Of a DNA stretch of 64,000 nucleotides, positions 1 to 8,009 are shown in pieces. The notes under the pieces were generated by a model. That model searched no databases and was not told the DNA's origin. It saw only the letters and a list, made by a program, of their open reading frames with translations. Source of the stretch: JAVVXB01 sp036651815 (GTDB lineage Bacteria > Bacillota > Clostridia > Christensenellales > CAG-138); the NCBI GenBank assembly GCA_036651815.1, contig JAVVXB010000001.1, positions 1 to 64,000 of the forward strand. Reading direction: 5' to 3'. The number at the start of each line of letters is the position of its first letter. Position 1 is the stretch's first letter. Both the position numbers and the translations under genes were made by a program.

Positions 1-125
1 CAGACAACCATCGCCGTCAGCCTTTTTTCAAAGGTTTCCGTCAGCTTTGCGCTTCGCATACTGACGAGCAGTATCAAGATAACCAGCGCCGCAAATATTT
101 CAAGGCATCCGTTCGCAAGCTCCAT
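1..125 (-). CDS. 5' end of a membrane protein (cut by window edge)
   Basis: The gene starts with ATG at 125-123 on the minus strand, behind a good ribosome site (GAGGGTG), and runs off the left edge after 41 codons. The visible residues are a short amphipathic start, one strongly hydrophobic helix (about residues 10-22, rich in A, V, I and L) and a charged loop. This fits the first transmembrane helix of a multi-span sensor such as a histidine kinase or GGDEF protein, but no catalytic domain is visible, so the function is not assigned. Confidence 0.5.
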   Translation of the reverse strand, partial: MELANGCLEIFAALVILILLVSMRSAKLTETFEKRLTAMVV

Positions 126-512
126 TGCAGTCACCCTCGCGGCGCAGAGCCGTCCTTTCTTGTTTCAATTATTGATGGTTTATGAACGCACTTTGACAGA
201 CATTTTATGTCCCTGTGCATTATATCGGTAAAAAATAAATTTTATTTACACATCCTATTTTACTTGGCAAATGACGCTTTTGCAATCATAAGACAAAAAC
301 CATTCCTCCGCTCCTTGATGTCAGCGATGGCGGCAGTTTACCAATATTCAATGTTTTCATGTCAAACTGAGCTGCTTGCTCTATACTTACTTTTACGCTT
401 TTCAAAAACAGTTAGCTTGAGTAGTTCAAGGGGGATACAAATTGACCTCAGCCCCCGTCCACTTATAAAAAGAAAACTTGCATGGTAGGAATTGTCCTGC
501 TTTTTCGTTTGC

Positions 513-1057
513 CTACCTAAGTGCGGAATAAATTTCTGCCATGACAAAAGGCGCAAAATGAACGGGGGTAAGAGATGTCTTATGCGGTGGTATCTGAGGT
601 TTCAACGACATAGGCTTGGTATCACGGGGTTTCGTTGCCGTTTCAGGAGCTTGTTTCTGCTTTTCCGCTTGCAGGATGGCAAAGCTGATGTGCGGTATAG
701 TGGGAGCGATATCGGTGAGCACATCTTTGTTATCCTCATGATCGAGGGTGTTATCATTGTTTGGAGTAGGAGCCTGCGGGAGCAAAATGAGTGTAAAGAT
801 TACTGCTTTGCCCACGGTTGTTCTCACGGAAACGTGCTTCCTTTTGGATAAAGCCTGCTTCTACAAGTTTGTGCAGGGCGCGTTTTGCAGTTGACACGGA
901 AATATGTAGCTGCTCTGCCATGATCGGAATGGCGGGGAAACAGGTTAAGTCTTTGCTAGAGCGGTCAATCAAATAAATCAGAATGGATAAGGCACGGCTT
1001 TTTAGATTGCTGGCATAGGCACATTTTTTTTAGTTCGGCTTGCTTTGTCATCATCAT
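513..1057 (-). pseudogene. Helix-turn-helix protein gene broken by two frameshifts
   Basis: A strong ribosome site (AGGAGG, 1068-1063) precedes ATG at 1057. The first frame runs only about 11 codons to a run of eight A (1031-1024, minus strand) and then hits a stop. Removing one A joins it to the next frame, which encodes a winged-helix-like segment (SRALSILIYLIDRSS, then ISVSTAKRALHKLVEAGF) of the type found in helix-turn-helix proteins of Firmicutes integrative elements. After SSNLY the frame is lost again, and a Pro/Thr/Asn-rich tail continues in another frame to 513. Two breaks point to a dead gene, though the poly-A slip alone could be a sequencing error. The family placement is from memory of similar proteins. 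Confidence 0.6.
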
Positions 1058-1143
1058 AAAATCCTCCTGTGATTCATATTATTTTGAGCGCAGCTGACAG
1101 GCTGTGCTTTCATACATTCCCCGGCGCGAATTGCCTGCGGGTG

Positions 1144-1410
1144 CTACCCGCCTCCGGTGATATATTTTGTAATCATATTTTTGTATTGTTTAGCATTGGG
1201 TGTGCCGTCCACCAGATCCGGCTGATAGTTAAGAAACAGTACCTTGTGGTAATCAGATTGCAACACCTCGGCATAGGTTTCCCTTGAATCCTCTTCCACA
1301 AAGGGGCAGAGAATATAGGCATAAGAAGTTTCAAACTGTTTTTTCAGCCGCAGGGATGCGGACAGCTCATAGGGTTTTGTGCCGCATACCAGCAGCAGAA
1401 CATCTGCGGT
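1144..1410 (-). pseudogene. 3' fragment of an unidentified gene, cut at about 1410
   Basis: The minus strand is open from about 1410 down to a TAG stop at 1146-1144. It encodes a coherent protein end: a hydrophobic strand TADVLLLVCGTKPYELS, then a helix, a strand ending in ILCPFVEED, and VLFLNYQPDLVDG. No start codon or upstream part exists, because at about 1405-1412 the sequence becomes a different gene on the opposite strand. The strand-loop pattern resembles the C-terminal half of a P-loop ATPase of the ParA/CpaE kind, but that is a guess. Confidence 0.45.
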
Positions 1411-1813
1411 GGACGACGGCGGTATCCTGCAAGTAAAGTATGAGCCTGTAAACGAAATGGTCGATACCGTTACGGATTCTGCCGCGTTGCTGCCCTTTGA
1501 CCAGATTCAATCTGTGTTTGAAAAGCTTGTGCTGCTTGTAGATAATCCAACGGAATATGATATTTGGAACAATGGAGGCAATCCCCGTATGACGATGGAG
1601 TATCATGTGACTTCCGTCCGGCTGGGGCTCGCCTATCTGCCCGAAGCGGGAGACTGGCCGTTGGGTGGTTTGGTCGTTCCCGCATGGGACTTCTGCGGAT
1701 ATATGGTTTCACAGGTAAATGATGAAGTCCCGTCAACGGCATATACGGATGAAAGCCATTCGTTTTTGACGATCAATGCTGTAGACGGAACGGTCATTCG
1801 GCGAGAAGGTTAA
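1408..1813 (+). pseudogene. 3' fragment of a DUF6034-type lipoprotein gene
   Basis: This frame aligns with the C-terminal part of the DUF6034-like protein encoded just downstream. Shared features are DDGILQ near the left edge, MPF/LPF-x-x-IQSVFEK, a VPAW-F-G motif and the end signature INAVDGTVI. Everything upstream of the DDGILQ equivalent is missing; at about 1405-1412 the sequence changes abruptly into another gene on the opposite strand. The stop (1811-1813) lies 14 bp before the start of the paralogue. No start codon with a ribosome site is visible, so it is read as a truncated tandem copy. Confidence 0.6.
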
Positions 1814-1827
1814 GGAGGGGCACGACC

Positions 1828-3046
1828 ATGAAAAAGATTACCTTGTACTTCAAACGTTTCCTCCTGTGGATCGGGGCGGCGGGGATGATGGTTGCAGTAA
1901 TAGGCTGTGACAAGCAGGAAGCAGCTGAACCCACCATGCAGCTCGATATGGTGCAGATGGTAGAGACAGCAAGGGGCGGGAACGGCAGCAGCATACAGAT
2001 CCCACAGCGGTTGCAGACCAGCTTCCAAAGCGAGGACGGAAAGATTATCGTCTCCGCCAATGCAGCGGTCACGCAACTGGGAGACGGCATTTATCCGATT
2101 GTACGGGTAAGTGGAACGGATTTCTCACAGGAAACGGTGGATCGATTAATTGCGGTGCTGCTGCCGGATGCGCAGCTTGTGAACCTCCGTACAGAGCGCA
2201 TAAAGGAGGATGTGCTGGACAGCATCGAGTATTTGACCGGGCGTCAAGCGGTATCTTGGTCCGGTAACCCGCTGCGCCAATCTATCCTACTATGATAACC
2301 GTAAGGGCCTGCTGAATCCCGACCGATGCTTTCAGAAGGTGCGGGATGTTACCGGAGAAACAACCGTGAACGATCTGGCGCAAGGACATTTGCAGATGAC
2401 GCCCGTCCAAACGGAGGAGCAAGTAACCTTGCTGCTGCAAAAGCTGGGAATTTCGGCGCAGGTCAGCGAGGTGTGGCTGCAAGCCGAGGGAGAAGTGGAA
2501 GACACGCATGCATTTCTGATTCCTCCAACCGAATTTGCCTACTCAGTGCGCTGCATCAGTACCGTCGGCAATGTTCCACAACTGCCCATCGGTTCTACAG
2601 AAATGATAAAGGATGAAAACGGCTTGTCCGTCCGCCAATGGACCTATGAGAACGTAACGGCCATGCTCAACGACGACGGCATCTTGCAGCTGGATTGGAT
2701 TTCGCCCCATAATGCGGAAGAGACGATGGTACAGGCGGCAAAGCTCATGCCATTTATGGAGATTCAGTCCGTATTGGAAAAGATGCTGCCGGTGGTAAAC
2801 GCCGACGATGTGGCTGCGCTGCATGTTAAAAAGCTACAATTCGAAATCACACGGGTGTACTTAGGCATGATGCGGATCACCGAAGGAACGGATTTTGACC
2901 ATGCGTTGCTGGTTCCGGCCTGGGGTTTCTACGGGGTACGGACGTATACCAACGAAGACGGCTCCTCGGAGCGATACGCTTACGGCAATGCAAACCCGAT
3001 ATTGGTGATCAATGCTGTGGACGGCACAGTAATCGATTATACCTAG
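1828..3046 (+). pseudogene. DUF6034-type lipoprotein, split by a frameshift
   Basis: ATG at 1828 follows a clear ribosome site (AAGGAGG). The N-terminus is a lipoprotein signal: basic start, hydrophobic stretch, then VIGCDKQE with Cys at about residue 27. The first frame ends at a TGA at 2293-2295. The next frame is open from at least 2282 and continues the same protein to 3046, ending in INAVDGTVI. The break lies between about 2255 and 2290, possibly with some sequence lost. Read through, the product would be about 405 residues, secreted and lipid-anchored. The family is recalled from Clostridia, where it accompanies ECF sigma/DUF4179 pairs; its function is unknown. Confidence 0.6.
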
Positions 3047-3104
3047 GGGTATTGATCAAGCCGGAATTGCGCGGGAGGTAAACACTTCCCCCATTTTACT
3101 ATTC

Positions 3105-3133
3105 TTTACCACATACACTTTTTTCGATATACT
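3105..3133 (+). promoter_or_regulatory. Candidate promoter of the ECF sigma operon
   Basis: TTTACC (3105-3110), a 17-base spacer and TATACT (3128-3133) match a vegetative sigma-A-type promoter and lie 87 bp before the sigma-factor start. An ECF-type autoregulatory promoter was not recognised. Confidence 0.45.
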
Positions 3134-3220
3134 GGGTGCGAGAAAAAACTTTCTGGAAAAATGGAAGATTTTGCGCTCCTTGTGTGTCATATATAGAGAG
3201 ACACATAAGAAGGAGGGCAA

Positions 3221-3730
3221 ATGGAGCATCTGATGAAGAGACGGCAAAAGTCGGACATCCGGACGGCGGATGGCTTTACGGCGGCAGTCAAACAAATAGA
3301 GCGGCTCTTGTTCGCGGCAAGCTACGCCATTCTTGGCAGCAGCAACGCTTGCGCGGACGTGGTGCAGGGCGCGCTGCTCAAGGCGTGGGAAAGCCGGACA
3401 AGCCTCAAAAACACCACGCTATTCAAGAGCTGGATGGTGCAGATCGTACAGCACGAAAGCGTCAATTACCTGCGCAGAAAACCAAATCTGCCGCTGGACG
3501 AGGACATTCCCTATTTTGAGGAAGCCTCCGCAAAGCTGGACGTCAAGCGGGCGATCAACTGCCTGCCGGAAAAGGCGCGGCTGGTGGCTATGCTGTACTA
3601 TTTTGAGCGTTACTCGGTGAACGACATTTGCGAAGTTTTGAACCTGCCGGAGGGAACGGTGCATTCCCGCCTGTCCCGCGCAAGGGAACAACTTAGAAAG
3701 GAGCTGCCGGATTATGAAAATGAACGATAG
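3221..3730 (+). CDS. ECF-type RNA polymerase sigma factor
   Basis: The 169-residue product has the two-domain layout of an extracytoplasmic-function sigma factor. Region 2 (about residues 25-90) includes ADVVQGALLKAWES and LFKSWMVQIV, and region 4 (about 105-160) includes INCLPEKARLVAMLYYFERYS and the helix-turn-helix ICEVLNLPEGTVHSRLSRAR. It recruits RNA polymerase to a dedicated promoter set, normally when a membrane partner releases it. The start follows a strong site (AAGGAGGG). Its end overlaps the next gene by 17 bp, which indicates translational coupling with the DUF4179 protein as probable anti-sigma factor. The target genes cannot be read from the window; the DUF6034 genes upstream are candidates by position only. 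Confidence 0.9.
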   Translation: MEHLMKRRQKSDIRTADGFTAAVKQIERLLFAASYAILGSSNACADVVQGALLKAWESRTSLKNTTLFKSWMVQIVQHESVNYLRRKPNLPLDEDIPYFEEASAKLDVKRAINCLPEKARLVAMLYYFERYSVNDICEVLNLPEGTVHSRLSRAREQLRKELPDYENER

Positions 3731-5336
3731 AGCATTGGAATCCTACCTGTATGAAAACCGTGTCTCCCCAACCCCGGAGTTTTCCGACCGTATCGACGCT
3801 GTTTGCGATCAGATTCGGCAGACGGAAAGCCAGAACGCGCCGGATAGCAAAGAATCGAATGCAATCAAGAGCAAACGGCCTGTGCGACGCTGGGTGCTGG
3901 CGCTTGTTGCCTGCCTGCTGCTCGCCGTTACGTTGATTGCCTGTATCCCGGAGGCACGGGCGGCGGTGCTGTCCTGGATTGGGAAAACCTTTAGCATACA
4001 AAGCTATATGGGACAGGAAAACGGTCTGCGTTCTCCGGAACCACAAATGGACGCTGTCATACGAAAGGTAACCGATGACGGAAGGAAAATTGCGATTACC
4101 GATGTCTACGACAGTGACGAAGCTCGTGCATTGGCAGACGGCTTTGGTGTGAAGCTTGATGAAGTTGCATATTTAGACGGCACGGTCTATATTACCGGAT
4201 GGTTTACGGGAACTTCTGGGAAATTTCTGTTGGACCAATGGACCGGCGGTGACACATGGGGCTTCTGCGGCGATTGGTTGGAGGGTGACATGATATTGAC
4301 AATGCCCAATGGTGAGGAATGCTATGGCGCACTCAATATTCATTTTACGGATGAAGCGTCCGCAATCCTACAAGAACTGGTCACAACTGATGAAAATGGC
4401 AACCTTATCAGCGATCCTGTGTTTAATGATGACGGTCAAATGGTGACGGGAAGCGCAAATGCGGATGCACGCTGGTATCAATGGCTGGAAAGTAATGATG
4501 TGCGGTTTGTATTCGAGGCACATAAAAGTCGAACGGATATGCCCGCCCCGACCGGGCAGATGGAAGCGAAACTCTCCTTCAAACAGTATTACTACTCAGC
4601 TTCCACAGATGAAATCACAACGCTATTTCGGGCAGATTTGGGCACAGTAAGTATCGATGCAGATGCCTACACGAATAGCGTTACAGGTTCTGCATCACAA
4701 CAAGTGGTTTCCTTTTCGGGTGTTCACCGGTTCTATATTGAGGAATGGGAGTATCGTGGCGAGAATCTCAATGAAGATGCTTACGTCAATTATTCCGTTC
4801 ACGATCTAAACTTGTCCGGCCTGAAAATGACAATGGAATCCGTTGCCTTTACGCCAACGGGCCCCGAAATTACCATTCGCTTGGATTTGCCGGAAAGTTG
4901 GACGCGGGCGGATCGCATTTCAGTCATTCGTGGATACGATGATCTGGTAGGTGGATTGAATCTGCGCACGCTGCTCGATGGTGAGGAACACGAGTCGCTG
5001 TTCAACTATAAAGGCACGGATGAAAATGAAACCTTTGATGATGAGAACGCGCAGTTCTTGACCTATAAGCGTATACTTTGCAATGCAACGATTGCTCCGA
5101 GCGATTGGGATGGTATAAAGACAGTCACGCTCGTTCCATGCTCCATTTGGCCTACGCAGATTCACATTGAAAGTGTAGACAGCACGCAATGGAAGCGGAA
5201 AATGATTCGGCTGGAGCTCGGGGTTACCGCCACCGCACATGTAAACTATGATACGGTGATCTATGACGACGCTGATATACGGGAAGATCGCATGGACGAG
5301 TTCGCCATCACGATCAATTTGGACGACTATCGCTGA
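3714..5336 (+). CDS. DUF4179 membrane protein, probable anti-sigma factor
   Basis: The 540-residue product has a short cytoplasmic N-terminus (residues 1-57), one transmembrane helix (about 58-78, VLALVACLLLAVTLIACI) and a large extracytoplasmic part. The segment ARAAVLSWIGKTF directly after the helix is typical of DUF4179 proteins, which sit beside ECF sigma factors in Firmicutes and are thought to hold them at the membrane. The outer part is rich in beta-type segments and aromatics and has no motif I can name. The start lies inside the sigma-factor gene, so the two are co-translated. The anti-sigma role is inferred from topology and position. A terminator follows directly. Confidence 0.8.
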   Translation: MKMNDRALESYLYENRVSPTPEFSDRIDAVCDQIRQTESQNAPDSKESNAIKSKRPVRRWVLALVACLLLAVTLIACIPEARAAVLSWIGKTFSIQSYMGQENGLRSPEPQMDAVIRKVTDDGRKIAITDVYDSDEARALADGFGVKLDEVAYLDGTVYITGWFTGTSGKFLLDQWTGGDTWGFCGDWLEGDMILTMPNGEECYGALNIHFTDEASAILQELVTTDENGNLISDPVFNDDGQMVTGSANADARWYQWLESNDVRFVFEAHKSRTDMPAPTGQMEAKLSFKQYYYSASTDEITTLFRADLGTVSIDADAYTNSVTGSASQQVVSFSGVHRFYIEEWEYRGENLNEDAYVNYSVHDLNLSGLKMTMESVAFTPTGPEITIRLDLPESWTRADRISVIRGYDDLVGGLNLRTLLDGEEHESLFNYKGTDENETFDDENAQFLTYKRILCNATIAPSDWDGIKTVTLVPCSIWPTQIHIESVDSTQWKRKMIRLELGVTATAHVNYDTVIYDDADIREDRMDEFAITINLDDYR

Positions 5337-5345
5337 TATTCTTGT

Positions 5346-5375
5346 GCGGGCGTGCTGCGTGGTACGCCCGCTTTT
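5346..5375 (+). terminator. Intrinsic terminator after the sigma/DUF4179 operon
   Basis: GCGGGCGT (5346-5353) pairs with ACGCCCGC (5364-5371) around a 10-base loop and is followed by four T. It starts 9 bases after the DUF4179 stop codon. Confidence 0.8.
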
Positions 5376-5390
5376 CCCCAATATATAAAG

Positions 5391-5441
5391 AAATTACAAC
5401 CCGTTTACAAGAAAGGTTGATAAATTACAATCCGCTTACAA
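5391..5441. repeat. Two direct repeats of 20 bp
   Basis: AAATTACAACCCGTTTACAA (5391-5410) recurs at 5422-5441 with two changes, a period of 31 bp. The unit could be a protein-binding site, but no gene start lies immediately downstream to say for what. Confidence 0.6.
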
Positions 5442-5979
5442 CTTGTTGAAGACTGGATGATCTTTTTCATAGTACCATAAGGACAAGGATAATCAGGGGG
5501 GTGGATCAAAGAGAAATCTTGGTTTCAGATGCAATAAAATAGCATAACGTGTTGATCCCATCTGTCATCGACGGCAAAGAAAAAAACCGTTGCAGTCGAT
5601 GGCCATAAGAGCGGAACGATATAAATACAGCATTTCTGCAGCGGTTTGACGGATCAATCAATACCGCCGCTTTTCTTTTGTAAAAAAGAATCGTCCGGAG
5701 GGTATATTTCCTGCACCCCAAAATGGCGGCGGCTGATCCGGGAAAGGTCTTTGCCGTGGCTATTCTGCCAAATCGGTATGGTTGCCTGTCAAAAAAACGA
5801 TGCCACCGCCTTAGCGCAGAAGACCCATAAAGCAGAACATTCAATTTGTGCAACACGCATATTAGCGCACAAAGCCCTTCAATCGTTTGGTTGGCAGGCT
5901 TTTGTTCGCTGCCGGTTGCCGCCTTTATCCATCCTTTCTGACTCTTACGCACACAAACGAATCGAAAGGATGGACACCA
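5442..5979. other. Gene-free stretch with no recognisable content
   Basis: Between the direct repeats and the truncated sigma-like gene, open frames exist on both strands but none has a ribosome site, a credible composition or a recognised motif. The minus strand at about 5640-5760 reads like eroded coding sequence, but I could not identify it. Confidence 0.4.
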
Positions 5980-6108
5980 ATGAAAACAATCAATCTCAAG
6001 GATTATTACCCACATTACAGCCGCGACACCTTTGTCGAACTTCCAGAGGAGATCGTTGCAGCCATGAAGCCCTACAAGCGGGAGGAAGCCAGCCACAGGC
6101 GGCAGACG
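5980..6108 (+). pseudogene. N-terminal fragment of a sigma-like helix-turn-helix protein
   Basis: ATG at 5980 has a ribosome site (AAAGGA) about 10 bases upstream. The first 43 codons encode MKTINLKDYYPHYSRDTFVE followed by a Lys/Glu/Arg-rich helix ending in SHRRQTR. This matches the start of a common Clostridia protein, a sigma-70-like DNA-binding factor of about 140 residues often carried by integrative elements (family recalled, not searched). After that the frame continues into unrelated sequence and then through tRNA-Ser in antisense, and the sigma region 4 helix-turn-helix is absent. It is therefore a truncated remnant. Confidence 0.5.
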
Positions 6109-6226
6109 CGGTTGCCGCTACCGTGGGGCAGACAAACCGTCCACTGGCGCTTTGCTGATCCGCCTTTCGAATTCCTCCATCTCATTGCAAACAAAAAAGA
6201 ACGCCACATGGGCATCCTTTTCTGTT

Positions 6227-6314
6227 TGGCGGAGGGCCAGGGATTCGAACCCTGGGTCCCTTGCGGGACACGGCATTTCGAGTGCCGCACGATCGACCAC
6301 TCTGACAACCCTCC
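6227..6314 (-). tRNA. tRNA-Ser (anticodon CGA)
   Basis: On the minus strand the acceptor arm GGAGGGU pairs with GCCCUCC, the anticodon stem CGGCA/UGCCG encloses loop CUCGAAA (anticodon CGA, codon UCG), and a long variable arm (GUCCCGCAAGGGAC) marks a class II tRNA. The T-arm is CAGGG-UUCGAAU-CCCUG. CCA is encoded at 6229-6227. It is the only complete copy; its 5' half is repeated upstream. Confidence 0.95.
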
Positions 6315-6498
6315 ATATGCAGTTTTCCTCGTGTTCGCTCTCTGGAAAAAAGAGAGAACTGGAGGAGAGAACTCGGTTCAATCCATCCGCTTGATGGGGC
6401 AAAAAATCCAGACAATCTGGGGCTTGGCGAGCTTCGAGCTACCAATGTGCGTATCGCATTTCGAGTGCCGCACGATCGACCACTCTGACAACCCTCCA
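6273..6498. repeat. 43-bp direct repeat: duplicated 5' half of tRNA-Ser
   Basis: The 43 bp at 6273-6315 (tRNA 5' end through the anticodon stem plus one flanking base) recur exactly at 6456-6498. In the second copy the sequence leaves the tRNA inside the 3' strand of the anticodon stem and has no T-arm or acceptor 3' strand. The 140 bp between the copies encode nothing recognisable. Confidence 0.9.
6456..6498 (-). pseudogene. Truncated tRNA-Ser(CGA) copy
   Basis: This copy has the acceptor 5' strand, D-arm and anticodon loop identical to the intact gene, but no variable arm, T-arm or acceptor 3' strand, so it cannot fold into a tRNA. It lies upstream of the functional gene in transcription direction and could share a transcript with it. 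Confidence 0.8.
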
Positions 6499-6678
6499 TT
6501 GATTGAATGGCAGAAACTTTTGCAAATTCATGTCACTCTGTTCCAGCGAAAACAGTATACTAGAAAAGCAAAGTGTTTGCAACGTTTTCGTGAAGAAAAC
6601 TAGTAATGAACCGAAAAGATCCATATAAAAACGACTAGTATGCTATACTAAGCAATAACAAGTTAAGGAGGTATTTTG

Positions 6679-7131
6679 ATGGCGGATGATTTTAGCAAAC
6701 GTATTGAGACATTCGGACAAAATGTCTGGAAGAAAGCGCAGGGCGCAGTGGATATCGTTGGATTGAATACGGATATTGGCATAAAAACTAAGGAACTGAC
6801 GCAACTATATACGGATATTGGACGCGAATACTGCATTGTACACTCAGAACAAGCAAAAGCGGAAATACCAGAACTTTATGAAAAGGCCTATTTGCTGGCA
6901 AAGAAGATTTCCGATTTAGAAGAAGAGATTCAACGGTGTAAGGGACTACGAAAATGCACATCATGTGGATCCATGACGTCGATACAATCGACATTCTGTC
7001 CCAACTGTGGCATAGCGATGCCTGCGGTGGATCCTCGAAACGAACCGTATTCTAATTCGTGCGGAAACTGCGGCGCACGTATGGAGTCAGAAGACCAATT
7101 TTGCGCGAGCTGTGGCGCAAAGCGGGAATAA
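6679..7131 (+). CDS. Zinc-ribbon protein with a coiled-coil N-terminus
   Basis: ATG at 6679 sits 7 bases after AAGGAGG; an in-frame TTG one codon earlier is less likely. The 150-residue product begins with a mostly helical, charged segment (about residues 1-95) likely to form a coiled coil. Two zinc ribbons follow: C-T-S-C with C-P-N-C (about 94-116) and C-G-N-C with C-A-S-C (about 128-147). Each CxxC pair should hold one structural zinc. Such proteins are common in Clostridia and their role is not established. It appears monocistronic, ending at a strong terminator. Confidence 0.75.
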   Translation: MADDFSKRIETFGQNVWKKAQGAVDIVGLNTDIGIKTKELTQLYTDIGREYCIVHSEQAKAEIPELYEKAYLLAKKISDLEEEIQRCKGLRKCTSCGSMTSIQSTFCPNCGIAMPAVDPRNEPYSNSCGNCGARMESEDQFCASCGAKRE

Positions 7132-7218
7132 TGAATTTATTAAAGGCACAGCCCTAACCCTCTGCCAAATACGTTGACGTTTCAGATTATCAAAAAAATC
7201 TGTCCATTCCTGGTTTTC

Positions 7219-7271
7219 AGGTAGTGCTGATAATTTTGTGCAAACATCAAATTATCGGCACTACCTTTTTT
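7219..7271 (+). terminator. Strong intrinsic terminator after the zinc-ribbon gene
   Basis: AGGTAGTGCTGATAATTT (from 7219) pairs with AAATTATCGGCACTACCT (ending 7266) with one G-G mismatch, followed by an uninterrupted T run. It is 88 bp downstream of the stop codon. Confidence 0.85.
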
Positions 7272-7320
7272 ATGCACCTTCAACTTGTCCTTGACAAAGG
7301 GTACATTTTACAATAAAAAC

Positions 7321-7372
7321 ATAAAAAAGCGAGTGTTCATACAGCATCTTGAAATGCTATAAGGACACTCGC
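7321..7372 (-). terminator. Intrinsic terminator of tRNA-Leu
   Basis: On the minus strand GCGAGTGT pairs with ACACTCGC (7372-7365 with 7336-7329), with an inner AGCAT/ATGCT stem, and a run of six T follows (7328-7323). It begins 3 bases after the tRNA 3' end. Confidence 0.85.
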
Positions 7373-7374
7373 AA

Positions 7375-7460
7375 TGGTGCCGAAGGTGGGACTTGAACCC
7401 ACACGGTATTGCTACCAGCGGATTTTGAGTCCGCCACGTCTGCCATTCCATCACTTCGGC
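7375..7460 (-). tRNA. tRNA-Leu (anticodon CAA)
   Basis: Acceptor GCCGAAG pairs with CUUCGGC, followed by discriminator A and an encoded CCA (7377-7375). The anticodon stem GCGGA/UCCGC holds loop CUCAAAA (anticodon CAA, codon UUG). The long variable arm is as expected for class II, and the T-loop is GGUUCAAGUCCC. Confidence 0.95.
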
Positions 7461-8009
7461 TGAACGCTGCATGATATTCCGGAACCTGCGGAATATGAAA
7501 ACGCAATGATATTTATTCTTTCATAGTACCCACTGCATAACATTCGATCGAGGATCTCACTGCTAGCAAAGAGGAGTGATAAGCCTCTGTAGCATCTACA
7601 GATCCGCATTACCTGAAATACTAACGTGGATATTTTATCATAGGCCAAGATCAATTGCAAGACATCGGTTCGATATCCAGCTAAAAAAATATAGGGGATG
7701 AATTCCAAATAATTACAGGACTGATAGGCGGTCATTTGAACGTCTGATATAAACTGGGCAGGCATCTTTCCGGAATAGGAACGGGAAAATGCAACCATTT
7801 GGTTGCAAGACTGTCTGCGGATCCGTTTGCATTTTTGCTTTTGCTTGAGTAAACGAATAGCCAATGCAATGGAGCGGTTACAGGGTTGGATGAATTCTTT
7901 AAACAAAATTTTGATTCAATGGTCCGCGTGCTATGACACCATCCAGATATATGTATATTCGTGTCAAAACAAGGTAGACATATTTCTCATCTAAAGTTAC
8001 AATATTAAC
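7461..8009. other. Gene-free stretch upstream of the glycosyltransferase cluster
   Basis: No open frame here has a ribosome site or convincing protein composition, and I see no structured RNA or repeat. It presumably holds the promoters of tRNA-Leu (leftward) and of the first glycosyltransferase (rightward), but neither was located with confidence. Confidence 0.4.

Noticed and set aside
5506..6096. 196-codon minus-strand open frame
   Set aside because: No ribosome site, unusual composition, and it overlaps the start of the sigma-like fragment; possibly eroded coding sequence but not identifiable.
6182..6230. Terminator for tRNA-Ser
   Set aside because: Only a weak, mismatched stem (GCCCATGTGGC) lies downstream on the minus strand, although a T run follows it; support is insufficient.
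6109..6603. Long continuation of the truncated sigma-like frame
   Set aside because: It runs antisense through tRNA-Ser and its duplicated half, so the encoded repeats of HFECRTIDHSDNPP are tRNA sequence, not protein.
7803..7994. Short plus-strand open frame before the first glycosyltransferase
   Set aside because: No ribosome site, random-looking protein and no motif.
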